DNA of 64,000 bases from [Actinomadura] parvosata subsp. kistnae (GTDB lineage: Bacteria; Actinomycetota; Actinomycetes; Streptosporangiales; Streptosporangiaceae). Positions within the stretch are counted from its first letter, which is position 1, and the number at the start of each line of letters is the position of its first letter. The DNA is taken from the NCBI RefSeq assembly GCF_900323885.1, contig NZ_OOHJ01000013.1, positions 62,001 through 126,000 of the forward strand. Direction: 5' to 3'. The notes beneath the pieces are model-generated. The model ran no database searches. It saw only the letters and a program-made list of their open reading frames with translations, and had not been told where the DNA came from. A program made the translations under genes and the position numbers. Positions 53,597-62,874 of the stretch are shown here, in pieces.

Positions 53597-54565
53597 TCAC
53601 AGGCCGCGCAGGGCCGGCAGCAGCTCCTTCTCCGCCCAGTCGAAGAAGGGCTGCTGCTGGTCGTGCCCGATCTGGACGAGCGCGACGTGCGTGTATCCGG
53701 CGTCGACGTACTTCTTGACGCCCTGCACGACGGCGTCCACGTCGTTACCGCACGGCACGCTCTGCGCGACGTCCTCCGGGCGTACCGTGCCGGCCGCGGC
53801 GGCGAAGTTCACCGGGCCCGGCAGCTCGGCCATGACCTTCCAGCCGCCGACGCTCGACCAGCGCCACAGCTCGTGCGCGCGCTGCTTGGCGGCCTCGGCG
53901 TCGGTGTCGTAGGAGAGGGCGAGCTGGCCGTAGACCGGCTTGCCCGCGCCGCCCGCGGCGTTGAACTGCTGCACCACCTCCGGCATCGGCTCGTTGATGA
54001 CCAGCACGTCGCCGTACTCGGCGGCCAGCTCGGCCGACTGGCCGCCGGAGGCGGCGATGCCGATGGGCACCGGCTGCTCCGGCAGGTCGTACAGCTTGGC
54101 CGAGTCCACGTCGAAGAACTCGCCCTGATGGGTGACGTACTCGCCGGTGAAGAGCTTCCTGATGATCTGGACGGCCTCGGCGAACATCCGGTGCCTGGTG
54201 TCCACCGGGGGCCAGCCCTCGCCGATGACGTGCTCGTTCAGGTTCTCGCCCGCGCCCAGGCCGAGGGTGAACCTGCCCTGGCTGAGCACTCCCATGGTGG
54301 CCGCCTTCTGTGCCACGACCGCCGGGTGGTAGCGCATGATGGGGCAGGTCACGTACGTCATGAGCGGCAGCCGCTCGGTGACCTGGGCCGCGGCGCCGAG
54401 CACCGACCAGCAGTAGGGGGAGTGCCCCATTTCCTCCACCCACGGGAAGTAGTGGTCGGAGATGACGGCGTAGTCGAAGCCGAGCCGTTCGGCCGCGGCG
54501 GCGTAGTCGACCAGCTCGCGGGCCGGGGTCTGTTCGGACATCAAGGTGTAGCCGATTTGTACCAT
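53597..54565 (-). CDS. LLM-class F420-dependent oxidoreductase
   Basis: 322 aa from an ATG (MVQIGYTLMSEQTPARELVDYAAAAERLGFDYAVISDHYFPW). The bacterial-luciferase-like TIM barrel, with LTLGLGAGENLNEH-type loop (RFTLGLGAGENLNEHVIG) and PVPIGIAASGGQSAELAAEYGD, matches the F420-dependent glucose-6-phosphate-dehydrogenase-like subfamily. Its stop is adjacent to the leuS stop, tail to tail. Substrate unknown. Confidence 0.9.
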   Translation of the reverse strand: MVQIGYTLMSEQTPARELVDYAAAAERLGFDYAVISDHYFPWVEEMGHSPYCWSVLGAAAQVTERLPLMTYVTCPIMRYHPAVVAQKAATMGVLSQGRFTLGLGAGENLNEHVIGEGWPPVDTRHRMFAEAVQIIRKLFTGEYVTHQGEFFDVDSAKLYDLPEQPVPIGIAASGGQSAELAAEYGDVLVINEPMPEVVQQFNAAGGAGKPVYGQLALSYDTDAEAAKQRAHELWRWSSVGGWKVMAELPGPVNFAAAAGTVRPEDVAQSVPCGNDVDAVVQGVKKYVDAGYTHVALVQIGHDQQQPFFDWAEKELLPALRGL

Positions 54566-54614
54566 GCGCCCCGGCTACCCGACTTTGTCCACCTTAGCGG
54601 TCACAGACCGGAGA

Positions 54615-55055
54615 TCAATGTTGGCGGCCGGGCAGCTGCCGGTCCCGCAGTTCCTCCGCTACGAGGCCCAGGCCGATGCCCAGCAGCCAGACGTCCTTGG
54701 CCACGCCGAGCCCCTGCGGCGTCGGCCGCAGGCTGCCCTCCTCCCGCATCCCGGGCGTGCGGAGGTACAGCCCGACCAGCCCCGCCGCGAACCCCGTCAG
54801 CGCCGCCCCCGCCACCAGCGACGGCACGAACGGCGCCAGCAGGGCCGCGCCCAGCGCCACCTGGCTGCGCGCCAGCAGCCGCGTGAACAGCGCCGGATCC
54901 ATGCGGCGCAGGAACGGGTACGCGCCCGCCGCCATGCCGTGCGTGGCCGCGGCCCGCTGCTCGTCGGCGTGGATCAGGTCCAGGCCGGAGTTCAGGATGA
55001 TGGCCGCGGCGCTCACGCGGGGCGGGAGCTGGTGCGGCCGGGCGAAGATCTTCAT
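54615..55055 (-). CDS. DoxX-family membrane protein
   Basis: 146 aa with four hydrophobic segments. RVSAAAIILNSGLDLIHADEQRAAATHGMAAGAYPFL and the last segment KDVWLLGIGLGLVAEEL fit the DoxX-like fold seen in actinobacteria. No heme or quinone motif is evident. Role unclear; relatives take part in thiol oxidation or envelope redox balance. Confidence 0.85.
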   Translation of the reverse strand: MKIFARPHQLPPRVSAAAIILNSGLDLIHADEQRAAATHGMAAGAYPFLRRMDPALFTRLLARSQVALGAALLAPFVPSLVAGAALTGFAAGLVGLYLRTPGMREEGSLRPTPQGLGVAKDVWLLGIGLGLVAEELRDRQLPGRQH

Positions 55056-55169
55056 GCTTCCTCACAGGGCTACGGGACGGACCCCACCCCCCTGCCCCCA
55101 CGCGTGCCGGCCGTCCACTGGGAGAGGAATTCTTGGGCTGCTCTTGGTGACGCGGTTTAGTGTTCAGGG

Positions 55170-58100
55170 GTGGCATATGGCGCATACCTGAGATACCCGC
55201 ACCTGCACGGTGACCTGGTCACCTTCGTCGCCGACGACGACGTCTGGCTCGCCCCCGTCACCGGCGGCAGAGCCTGGCGGTTCACCGCCGACCGGGTGCC
55301 CGTGTCCAACCCGCGGTTCTCGCCCGACGGCGGCCGCATCGCGTGGACCAGCACGAAGGAGGGCGCCCCTGAGGCGTTCACGGCCGAGCTCGACGGCCCC
55401 GAAGGCGAGCGGCTGACGCACTGGGGCGACCGGGCCACCTCCGTGCGCGGGTGGCTCGGTGACGGCGAGGTCCTCGCCGTCACCGCCGCCGGGCAGGGCT
55501 CCGACAACCGGCGCTGGGCGCACGCCGTCCCCCTCGACGGCGGGCCGCCCACCCGGCTGCCCTACGGCTGGGTCGGCGACGCCGCCGTCAGCGACGGCAG
55601 GGTCGCCACCGTGTCGGTCATCTGGACCGAGCCCTCCCACTGGAAGCGGTACCGCGGCGGCACCGCCGCCAAGATCTGGGTGGACGCCGACGGCAGCGGC
55701 GAGTTCACCAGGCTGTTCGCCGACGACCCCGCGCAGCACTGGGCGGTGAGCTGGGTGGGCGACCGGCTCGTGTTCACGTCCGACACCGACGGGGTCGGCA
55801 ACGTCTACTCCGCCCTGCCCGACGGCTCCGACCTGCGCAAGCACAGCTCCCACGACGAGTTCTACGCCCGCCACGCCACCAGCGACGGGCAGCGGGTGAT
55901 CTACAGCCACGCCGGTGACCTGTGGCTGATGGAGAGCCTGGACGCCGAGCCGTACCGGCTGGACGTGCGGCTGGGCGGGCCGCGACCGGGGCGCGCCAGA
56001 CGCCCGGCGCCCCTGCGGGCCGGCGGGTTCTCGCCCGACGCCACCGGGCGGGCCAGCGCCGTCGAGATCAGGGGCACCGCGCACTGGGTGACCCACCGCG
56101 ACGGGCCCGCCGGCGTGCTGCGCGCCGAGCCCGGCGTGCGCGTCCGCCTGCCGCAGGTCCTCGACGCCGACGGCAAGGCCGTATGGGTCTCCGACGCCAG
56201 CGGCGAGGACGGGCTGGAGATCGGCACCCCCGGCGGCGAGGTCAGGACCCTCGCCGCCGGGCAGCTCGGCCGGGTGCTGGAGCTGGTCGCCGCGCCCGAC
56301 GGCAAGCACGTCGCCGTCGCCACGCACGACGGGCGGCTCCTCGTCATCGACCTCGACAGCGAGAACGTGCGCGAGCTGGAGCACACCGACCAGGGCGACG
56401 TGAGCGGGCTGGCCTTCTCGCCCGACTCCACCTGGCTGGCCTGGGAGCACCCGCACCACCGGCGGCTGACCCAGATCAAGATGGGCCGCGTCGACGGCAC
56501 GTCCGTCATCGAGGTCACCCCGCCGCGCTTCGTCGACTACGACCCCGCCTTCACCAAGGACGGCAAGCACCTGGCGTTCCTGTCGGTGCGCACCTTCGAC
56601 CCCGTGTACGACGCGCACGTCTTCGACCTGTCCTTCCCCCAGGGCTGCAAGCCGTACATCGTGCCGCTGAAGGCCGACACGCCGTCCCCGTTCGACCCCT
56701 CGCTGCAGGGGCGCGGCTTCAACGGCGAGGACGACAAGCCGTCCAAGGACGACAAGAAGGACGACATGCCGCCCCGCACGGAGGTGGACCCCGACGGGCT
56801 GGCCGCCCGCGTGGTGCCCGTACCGGTGCCCGCCGCCAGCTACGGCAACCTCCGCACCGCCAAGGACGCGCTGCTCTGGCTGCGCCACCCGCTCAGCGGG
56901 GTGCTCGGCGACGGCAGCGAGCAGACCTCCGAGACCGTGCTCGAACGCTACGACCTCAAGAAGCGCGCCAAGGCCGAGCTGGGCAAGGAGATCCGCGCGT
57001 TCGAGGTCAGCGGCGACGGCTCCCGGCTCGTCACCAACGGCAAGAACGGCCTGCAGACCCGCGCCGCCAGCGAGGGCGACGAGGTCGTCACCGTCGACCT
57101 CGACCGGATCACCGTGCACATCGACCCGGTCGCCGAGTGGCGGCAGGGCTTCCGCGAGGCCGGCCGCCTCATGCGCGACCACTTCTGGCGCGAGGACATG
57201 AACGGCGTCGACTGGCAGGGCGTGCTCGACCGCTACGAGCCGCTGATCTCCCGCATCGGCGCCCACTCCGAGCTGATCGACCTGCTCTGGGAGACGCAGG
57301 GCGAGCTCGGCACCTCCCACGCCTACGCGGTGGCCAACGGCTCCGGCACCGACCCCAGGCGCCGCCAGGGCCTGCTCGGCGCCGACCTGGTGCGCGACGA
57401 CGAGGGGGTGTGGCGGGTCGGGCGCATCCTGCCCGGCGAGTCTTCCGACCACGCCGCCCGCTCGCCGCTGCTCGCGCCCGGCGTCGCCGTCCGCGAGGGC
57501 GACGCCATCCTCGCCGTCGGCGGCCGCCCCGTCGATCCGGTACGCGGGCCGCTGCCGCTGCTGGCCGGCACCGCGAACCAGCCCATCGAGCTGACCGTGC
57601 GCCACTCCTCCGGCGGCGACGTGCGCCGCGTCGTCGTCACCCCGGTCGCCGACGAGACGCAGCTGCGCTACCACGCCTGGGTGGACGACCGCCGCGCCTA
57701 CGTCAGGCAGGCGTCCGGCGGCCGGCTGGGCTACCTGCACGTGCCCGACATGGTGGCCTCCGGATGGGCGCAGTTCCACCGCGACCTGCGTACCGAGATG
57801 GACCATGACGGGCTGGTCGTGGACGTGCGCGAGAACGGCGGCGGCCACCTGTCGGAGCTGATCCTCGAGAAGCTGTCGCGCAAGGTGACCGGGTGGGCGC
57901 GGGCCCGCTGGTACCAGCCGATGCGCTACCCCGACGACTCGCCGCGCGGGCCGGTCGTGACGGTGGCCGACGAGTTCGCCGGCTCCGACGGCGACATCGT
58001 CAGCGCGGGCATCAAGGCGCGGGGCATCGGGCCGCTGGTCGGCACGCGCACGTGGGGCGGGGTGATCGGGATCGACTCCCGGTACTCGCTCGTCGACGGC

Positions 58101-58319
58101 ACCCGCGTCACCCAGCCGCGCTACTCCTTCTGGCTCGACGGGCCCGGCTGGGGCGTGGAGAACCACGGCGTCGACCCCGACGTCGAGGTCGTCATCACGC
58201 CGCAGGACCGGGTGGCGGGCCGGGATCCGCAGCTCGACAAGGCCATCGAGCTCGCCCTGGCCGCCTTGGACGAGCGGCCCGCCGCCGCCCCGCCCGACCT
58301 ACCACCGCTGGCGCAGTAG
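55170..58319 (+). CDS. Tricorn protease homologue (S41 family)
   Basis: 1049 aa. N-terminal beta-propeller repeats (HLHGDLVTFVADDDVWLAP, FSPDGGRIAWTS, VIYSHAGDLWLME, LAFSPDSTWLAWEH) occupy residues ~5-550, then the C1 region with GELGTSHAYAV (catalytic His), a PDZ domain (~750-850), and C2 with ADEFAGSDGDIVSAGIKARGIG (Ser-Asp) and ENHGVDPDVEV. It cuts peptides released by the proteasome or Clp into short pieces in the cytoplasm. The GTG start lacks a ribosome site and TAGTGT ends 6 nt before it, so the mRNA is probably leaderless. The last 21 bp overlap the convergent MalY gene. Confidence 0.95.
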   Translation: MAYGAYLRYPHLHGDLVTFVADDDVWLAPVTGGRAWRFTADRVPVSNPRFSPDGGRIAWTSTKEGAPEAFTAELDGPEGERLTHWGDRATSVRGWLGDGEVLAVTAAGQGSDNRRWAHAVPLDGGPPTRLPYGWVGDAAVSDGRVATVSVIWTEPSHWKRYRGGTAAKIWVDADGSGEFTRLFADDPAQHWAVSWVGDRLVFTSDTDGVGNVYSALPDGSDLRKHSSHDEFYARHATSDGQRVIYSHAGDLWLMESLDAEPYRLDVRLGGPRPGRARRPAPLRAGGFSPDATGRASAVEIRGTAHWVTHRDGPAGVLRAEPGVRVRLPQVLDADGKAVWVSDASGEDGLEIGTPGGEVRTLAAGQLGRVLELVAAPDGKHVAVATHDGRLLVIDLDSENVRELEHTDQGDVSGLAFSPDSTWLAWEHPHHRRLTQIKMGRVDGTSVIEVTPPRFVDYDPAFTKDGKHLAFLSVRTFDPVYDAHVFDLSFPQGCKPYIVPLKADTPSPFDPSLQGRGFNGEDDKPSKDDKKDDMPPRTEVDPDGLAARVVPVPVPAASYGNLRTAKDALLWLRHPLSGVLGDGSEQTSETVLERYDLKKRAKAELGKEIRAFEVSGDGSRLVTNGKNGLQTRAASEGDEVVTVDLDRITVHIDPVAEWRQGFREAGRLMRDHFWREDMNGVDWQGVLDRYEPLISRIGAHSELIDLLWETQGELGTSHAYAVANGSGTDPRRRQGLLGADLVRDDEGVWRVGRILPGESSDHAARSPLLAPGVAVREGDAILAVGGRPVDPVRGPLPLLAGTANQPIELTVRHSSGGDVRRVVVTPVADETQLRYHAWVDDRRAYVRQASGGRLGYLHVPDMVASGWAQFHRDLRTEMDHDGLVVDVRENGGGHLSELILEKLSRKVTGWARARWYQPMRYPDDSPRGPVVTVADEFAGSDGDIVSAGIKARGIGPLVGTRTWGGVIGIDSRYSLVDGTRVTQPRYSFWLDGPGWGVENHGVDPDVEVVITPQDRVAGRDPQLDKAIELALAALDERPAAAPPDLPPLAQ

Positions 58320-59411
58320 CCGGTCGAGGATCTCCGCCAGGATGGCCTCGGTGGTGGCGAAGTTGAGCCGCACACAGCTCTCACCACCGGGGCCGAAGGC
58401 CGCGCCGTCGTTCAGCCGCACCCTCGCCTCGCGCTCGAACACCTCCGCCATGCCCGGCCTGCCCACGTTCAGCCAGGCCAGGTACGTCGCCTCCGGCACG
58501 CGGTAGCCGAACGCGGCCGGCAGGCGGTCGGCGATCGTGCGGCGGTTGCGGTCGAGCAGCGCCACGGTCTCCGCCAGCCACGCGTCACCGTGCCGCCAGG
58601 CCGCCACCGTCGCCTCGACGCCGAACACGCTGGGCGAGCCGTACACGAACGGCGGCTGCGCCTCCAGGGCCGTGCGCGCGCCCTCGTGCCCGAAATGGGC
58701 GACCGAGCAGCGGATGCCGCCCAGGTTGAACGCCTTCGTCGCCGACGTCAGCGTGACCGTGCGCTCGGGCGCGATCGTGGCGAACGGGATGTGCCGGTGC
58801 GGCTCGTACACGAGGTCGGCGTGGATCTCGTCCGCGATGACCAGCAGGTCGTGCCGCTCGGCGTGCTCGGCCAGCTCGGTCAGCTCCCGCTCGGTGAACG
58901 CGCGGCCGGTCGGGTTGTGCGGGTTGACCAGCAGGAGCACCCGGCAGCCCGCCAGGTCGGGCACCTCGAAACGCCACGTGTCGCCGTCCGGCTCCATCCG
59001 GATGGGGCGCAGCGGGCGCTCCATGACGTCCAGCGTGTCCAGGAACGGGTGATACGCCGGGACGTGCACGGCCACGCCGTCGCCCGGCTTCGTCCAGAGG
59101 TGGAGGAGTACCTGGAGCGCCTGGTTGAGGTCGTTGAACGGACGCACCAGCCCCGGGTCGGCCTCCCAGCCGAACCTGCCCGCCATCCGCTCGGCGAACG
59201 CCTCGGCCAGCGGGCCGGCGTTGCGGTCGAGCAGCCAGGCGGGGTAACCCAGGTCGCCGTCGGCGCGGCGGCGCAGGACGTCGGCGACGGCGGGGGCGGT
59301 GGGCAGGTCCATGTCGGCCACCCAGGCGGGGATCACCCCCGGCTCGACCGCCGCCCACTTGAGCCCATCATGCGTGGATTTAAGGGTTAAAGGGGTATAT
59401 GCGTCATTCAC
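58299..59411 (-). CDS. MalY/PatB-family PLP enzyme (cystathionine beta-lyase-like)
   Basis: 370 aa from a GTG. WVADMDLPTAPAVADVLRRRADGDLGYP is the MalY/PatB opening, LLLVNPHNPTGRAFTERELTEL the cofactor-binding block, VIADEIHADLVYEPHRHIPFATI, and TSATKAFNLGGIRCSVAHF carries the PLP lysine. The family cleaves C-S bonds of cystathionine or cysteine conjugates, and some members are aminotransferases. Convergent with tricorn. Confidence 0.93.
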   Translation of the reverse strand: MNDAYTPLTLKSTHDGLKWAAVEPGVIPAWVADMDLPTAPAVADVLRRRADGDLGYPAWLLDRNAGPLAEAFAERMAGRFGWEADPGLVRPFNDLNQALQVLLHLWTKPGDGVAVHVPAYHPFLDTLDVMERPLRPIRMEPDGDTWRFEVPDLAGCRVLLLVNPHNPTGRAFTERELTELAEHAERHDLLVIADEIHADLVYEPHRHIPFATIAPERTVTLTSATKAFNLGGIRCSVAHFGHEGARTALEAQPPFVYGSPSVFGVEATVAAWRHGDAWLAETVALLDRNRRTIADRLPAAFGYRVPEATYLAWLNVGRPGMAEVFEREARVRLNDGAAFGPGGESCVRLNFATTEAILAEILDRLLRQRW

Positions 59412-59476
59412 TCGGCCATTCTAGGATTCTGTAATGTGATGAGGCGGTGGCGCGGAGTATGGCAAGCTGGGCGGCC

Positions 59477-60319
59477 ATGACGCCCCACCCGAAGATCGCC
59501 GCGATCGTCGAGACCTACCTCAGCTTGGCCGACGCGGAGGCACCCGGGCTCGTCGAGGGGCTCTACCTGGAAGGCTCCGCCGCGCTCGGCGACTACCGGC
59601 CGGGCACCAGCGACGTCGACTTCGTCGCCGTCACCTCCGCCCTCCCGCCCGCGGACGTGCTGGAGCGCATCCACACCAAACTCGGCGCCCACCCCTTCGA
59701 CGGCGTCTACCTCACCTGGGACGACCTCGGCCACGACCCCACCGGCCTGGGAGAGCGCCCCCAGGCCCACGCCGGCCGCCTCAACCGGCGCGGCACCGTC
59801 AACCCCGTCACCTGGCACACCCTCGCCCGCCACGGCCTGACCTGCCGCGGACCCAAACCCGAAGACCTCAAGATCTGGAACGATCCCGAAGCCCTCGCCG
59901 CCTGGACCGACCGCAACCTCGACCTCTACTGGCGCCGCCTCGTCATCCGCGCCTCCCGCCCCCTCACGCCCTGGGGGCTGGCCTGCCTCGGCCCGTACGG
60001 CACCGTCTGGGTCGTCACCGGCGTCGCCCGCCTCCACTACACGCTGGCCACCGGCGAGATCATTTCCAAGTCCGGCGCCGGCCGGCACGCCAGGGAAACG
60101 TTCCCCGAGCGCTGGCACCGCGTCATCGACGAGGCACTGCGGCTGCGCGAGGAGGACACCGCCGTGCCGTCGATGGCCGGCGTCATCGCCGGCCTCGGCG
60201 ACCACTTCGGCACACCCCGCCGCTCCCTGTACGGCTCGCCGTTCGAACGCAAGAGAGACGTCCTGGGCTTCGCCGACGAGGCGATCACGGCGGCACACGA
60301 GCTGTACCGCACCCGCTGA
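59477..60319 (+). CDS. AadA-like nucleotidyltransferase (DUF4111)
   Basis: 280 aa from the ATG at 59477; upstream ATG 59459 is out of phase with a ribosome site. LYLEGSAALGDYRPGTSDVDFVAV is the GSxxxGDxxxxSDxD motif of the Pol-beta nucleotidyltransferase superfamily with its two metal Asp. The remainder, with EDLKIWNDPEALAAW and LTPWGLACLGPYGTVWVVTGVARLHYTLATG, fits the AadA/ANT(9) helical domain. Streptomycin/spectinomycin adenylylation is one possibility; intrinsic relatives in actinobacteria mostly have no proven drug target. Confidence 0.88.
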   Translation: MTPHPKIAAIVETYLSLADAEAPGLVEGLYLEGSAALGDYRPGTSDVDFVAVTSALPPADVLERIHTKLGAHPFDGVYLTWDDLGHDPTGLGERPQAHAGRLNRRGTVNPVTWHTLARHGLTCRGPKPEDLKIWNDPEALAAWTDRNLDLYWRRLVIRASRPLTPWGLACLGPYGTVWVVTGVARLHYTLATGEIISKSGAGRHARETFPERWHRVIDEALRLREEDTAVPSMAGVIAGLGDHFGTPRRSLYGSPFERKRDVLGFADEAITAAHELYRTR

Positions 60320-60391
60320 CGCGTTCGCATGCGGGGAGATCTGTCCGCGCGGGCGGGGATCTTGCGGGCGGGGTCTTATGCGGGCGGCGAT

Positions 60392-60493
60392 CTTATGCGG
60401 GGAGACCGTCCACCCGGACGGCGAACTTATGCGGGGAGATCATCCACCCGGGCGGCGAACTTATGCGGGGAGATCATCCACCCGGGCGGCGAC
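60392..60493. repeat. 34-bp tandem repeat, three units, at the cysteine-hydrolase 3' end
   Basis: Units 60392-60425, 60426-60459 and 60460-60493. The last is coding and holds the final codons (RVDDLPA) and TAA stop of the minus-strand hydrolase gene; the two outer units carry them beyond the gene. Partial 17-nt copies continue to about 60340. The two inner units are nearly identical. Confidence 0.92.
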
Positions 60494-61063
60494 CAGCCCG
60501 AACAGGTCACCGATCGTGGTCAGGGCGGCGGCGTGCAGTTGCTCCGCCGAGATCGGCTCCCCACCAGGCGCCGCCAGCGGCCTCGTCGCACACGCCTCCG
60601 CCACGACGGTGGGCCGGTAACCCAGGTTGAACGCCCCCTGAGCGGTGAACTGCACGCACATGTGGGTCATGAACCCCGCCAGCACCAGATCAGGCCCGGC
60701 ATCCAGCTTGCGCAGCGTCTCCAGCAGGTCGGTCTCATGGAAGGAGTTCGGGAACCCCTTCACCACCACCGCCTCACCCTCCCGGGCCGCGACCCGCGGC
60801 TCGATCTGCCCGATCTCAGCGCGAATGTCGTACGGGGTGCCCTCGCCGCCGTCATTGATGACGTGCACCACCGGCGTCCCTGCCGCGCGGGCCCGCTCCA
60901 GGAGCCGGGCGGCCGCGTCCAGAGCCCGATCGGCGCCGGGGAGGGCCATGACGCCCTCGCAGTAGGTGTTCTGGAAGTCGATCAGGACCAGGGTGGCGGT
61001 GGAGAGGCGCGGCAGCTCGCGGTCGAGGCCGATCACGTCACGCAGGGTCGTCGAAACACTCAT
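60461..61063 (-). CDS. Isochorismatase-like cysteine hydrolase
   Basis: 200 aa from an ATG with AAGGAGGA upstream. The triad is visible: Asp in LVLIDFQNTYCEG, Lys in VVVKGFPNSFHETDL, Cys in LAGFMTHMCVQFTAQGAFNLGY. The fold hydrolyses amides or isochorismate-like ethers; nicotinamidase-like activity is possible but not shown. It is downstream of a GlxA regulator on the same strand, a frequent partnership, though 833 bp of repeats separate them. Confidence 0.92.
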   Translation of the reverse strand: MSVSTTLRDVIGLDRELPRLSTATLVLIDFQNTYCEGVMALPGADRALDAAARLLERARAAGTPVVHVINDGGEGTPYDIRAEIGQIEPRVAAREGEAVVVKGFPNSFHETDLLETLRKLDAGPDLVLAGFMTHMCVQFTAQGAFNLGYRPTVVAEACATRPLAAPGGEPISAEQLHAAALTTIGDLFGLVAARVDDLPA

Positions 61064-61242
61064 CTTGTCCTCCTTGGACGTTGAGAACACCGGCCCGTGC
61101 GGGCCGGAGCTTGAAACGGAGATCCACCACAGGCGGACCGGAGGCGCCGCCACCTGACCCGCCATCCGGTGGCGGTCCGGAAGCGTCACCGCCTTGCCTG
61201 CCACCCGGGTGGCGACGGACCACGCCACCGCCCCTCAAACCG

Positions 61243-61490
61243 ATTCGCATGGCCGTGCCATCGCCCGTCCGCCGTTCGCGCGGCCGTGCCATCGCCCGTC
61301 CGCCGTTCGCGCGGCCGTGCCATCGCCCGTCCGCCGTTCGCGCGGCCGTGCCATCGCCCGTCCGCCGTTCGCGCGGCCGTGCCATCGCCCGTCCGCCGTT
61401 CGCGCGGCCATGCCATCGCCCGTCCGCCGTTCGCGCGGCCATGCCATCGCCCATCCGGCGTTCGCGCGACCACGCCACCGCGCCGCCACC
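61243..61490. repeat. 31-bp tandem array, eight units
   Basis: gttcgcg occurs at 61274, 61305, 61336, 61367, 61398, 61429 and 61460, exactly 31 bp apart, with a diverged first unit near 61243. Central units are identical. The period is not a multiple of three, so all frames stay open by chance and no coding is implied. There are no spacers, so this is not a CRISPR. The rest of the gap 61064-61896 has no supported gene. Confidence 0.95.
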
Positions 61491-61706
61491 GCCACCCGAC
61501 CGCCGTCCCCGCGGAGACGCTTCGCTCCCACCGCACGAACCCCACAGGGTCCCTCCGAGTGGAGGACCGACGATCTCGTCGTGTGCCGCCCACCTGGGCG
61601 AGCAGGGCCGAGCGGGCGAGGGAGCGCACCGCTTGGCGGGATGTGGTCCGCCCCGGAGGGGGACGGCAGGTCGGGGCGCCACTTCCAGCCCGCCACCGGA
61701 AGTGAC

Positions 61707-61899
61707 GTCAGGCGGCGGCGCGGAAGACGGTGGGTCAGGCGGCGGCGCGGAAGATGGCGGGTCAGGCGATGGCGCGGAAGATGGCGGGTCAGGCGGCAGC
61801 GCGGAAGATGGCGGGTCAGGCGATGGCGCGGAAGATGGCGGGTCAGGCGGCAGCGCGGAAGACGGCGGGTCAGGCGGTGGTGGGGCAGGCAGCGGGTCA
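61707..61899. repeat. 27-bp tandem array spanning the GlxA stop codon
   Basis: gtcaggcg begins at 61707, 61734, 61761, 61788, 61815, 61842, 61869 and 61896, exactly 27 bp apart. The last copy contains the TGA of the minus-strand GlxA gene. Because 27 is divisible by three, every unit holds an in-frame TGA relative to the gene. Units alternate gcggcagc and gcgatggc, giving a 54-bp higher-order pattern. Confidence 0.93.
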
Positions 61900-62874
61900 G
61901 GCGGCGGCGGTGCGAAAACGTCGCCGATAGGTGGCAGGGGTGGTGCCGAGCCGTCGCCGAAAGGCACGATGCAGGGTCTCCGCCGACCCCAGCCCGCACG
62001 CGGCGGCAACCCGATCAAGCGGCTCATCGGTGCCTTCCAGCAACCGCCGCGCCGCCTCGACCCGGGCCGCTTCGACGTACGCGGCCGGAGTGGCCCCGGT
62101 CTCTTTGCGAAAGACCCGGGCGAAGTGCCGCTCGCTCAGGCACACCCGCTCGGCCAGCGCCGCCGCGGACAGGTCGGCGGTGAGGTTCGCGGTGATCCAC
62201 ACCCGCAACTCGTCGATGTCGCGCCGCTCGGTAGGCGCCTGCCACAGCGGCACGCTGAACTGGCTCTGCCCACCCTGCCGTTTGAGGTACATCACCAGTT
62301 GCCGCGCGACCGCCAGAGCAAGCCGCTCACCATGATCCTCGGCGACGAGGGCGAGCGCGAGATCCATGCAGGAGCTGATCCCCGCCCCCGTCCACACTTT
62401 CCCCGACCGTATGTAAATCGGATCAGGATCCACGGTGACATCGGGATGATCGGCAGCCAACCGCTCAGCGGTGGCCCAGTGCGTGGTGGCCGTCCGCCCC
62501 GCCAGGAGCCCAGCGGCAGCCAGCAGATGAGCCCCGACACACACGGAGGCAACCCGCCGCGCATGCTCGGAGGTCTCGGCAATCCACCCCACCAACCGGG
62601 AATCGATCACCGGCACCCCGGCGGCATCCACCGCCCCAGGCACCACCAACGTATCGACCCGATCACCGACCTCGTCGAAGGTCAGATCCGTAGCAAGCCG
62701 AACCCCGGCACTGGTGCGCACCTGCCCACCATCGGGCCCAGCCAGCAGCACCTCGTACGGCACGCGACCGTCCATCTCCCGATTCGCAACCGCGAACACC
62801 TCCGCAGGCCCGGTGACATCAAGAAGATCAACGTCGGGGAACACGGCGACTATGACACGGTGTGAAGCGGGCAT
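61897..62874 (-). CDS. GlxA-family transcriptional regulator (second copy)
   Basis: 325 aa from the ATG at 62874. DJ-1/PfpI-like part (VIVAVFPDVDLLDVTGPAEVFAVANRE, VCVGAHLLAAAGLLAGRTATTHW) and AraC-type HTHs (LAERVCLSERHFARVFRKETGATP; LDRVAAACGLGSAETLHRAFRRRLGTTP). It resembles but is not a close duplicate of the regulator at 3039. It probably regulates the downstream cysteine hydrolase. No ribosome site is evident apart from AGGTGC adjacent to the ATG. Its 3' end continues into the 27-bp array. Confidence 0.93.
   Translation of the reverse strand: MPASHRVIVAVFPDVDLLDVTGPAEVFAVANREMDGRVPYEVLLAGPDGGQVRTSAGVRLATDLTFDEVGDRVDTLVVPGAVDAAGVPVIDSRLVGWIAETSEHARRVASVCVGAHLLAAAGLLAGRTATTHWATAERLAADHPDVTVDPDPIYIRSGKVWTGAGISSCMDLALALVAEDHGERLALAVARQLVMYLKRQGGQSQFSVPLWQAPTERRDIDELRVWITANLTADLSAAALAERVCLSERHFARVFRKETGATPAAYVEAARVEAARRLLEGTDEPLDRVAAACGLGSAETLHRAFRRRLGTTPATYRRRFRTAAA

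Noticed and set aside
61243..61490. CRISPR array
   Set aside because: Repeats are directly adjacent with no spacers and no cas genes are present.
61081..62865. 594-codon plus-strand frame over the arrays and GlxA gene
   Set aside because: It is made of repeat translation and antisense of a clear regulator; GC3 supports the other strand.
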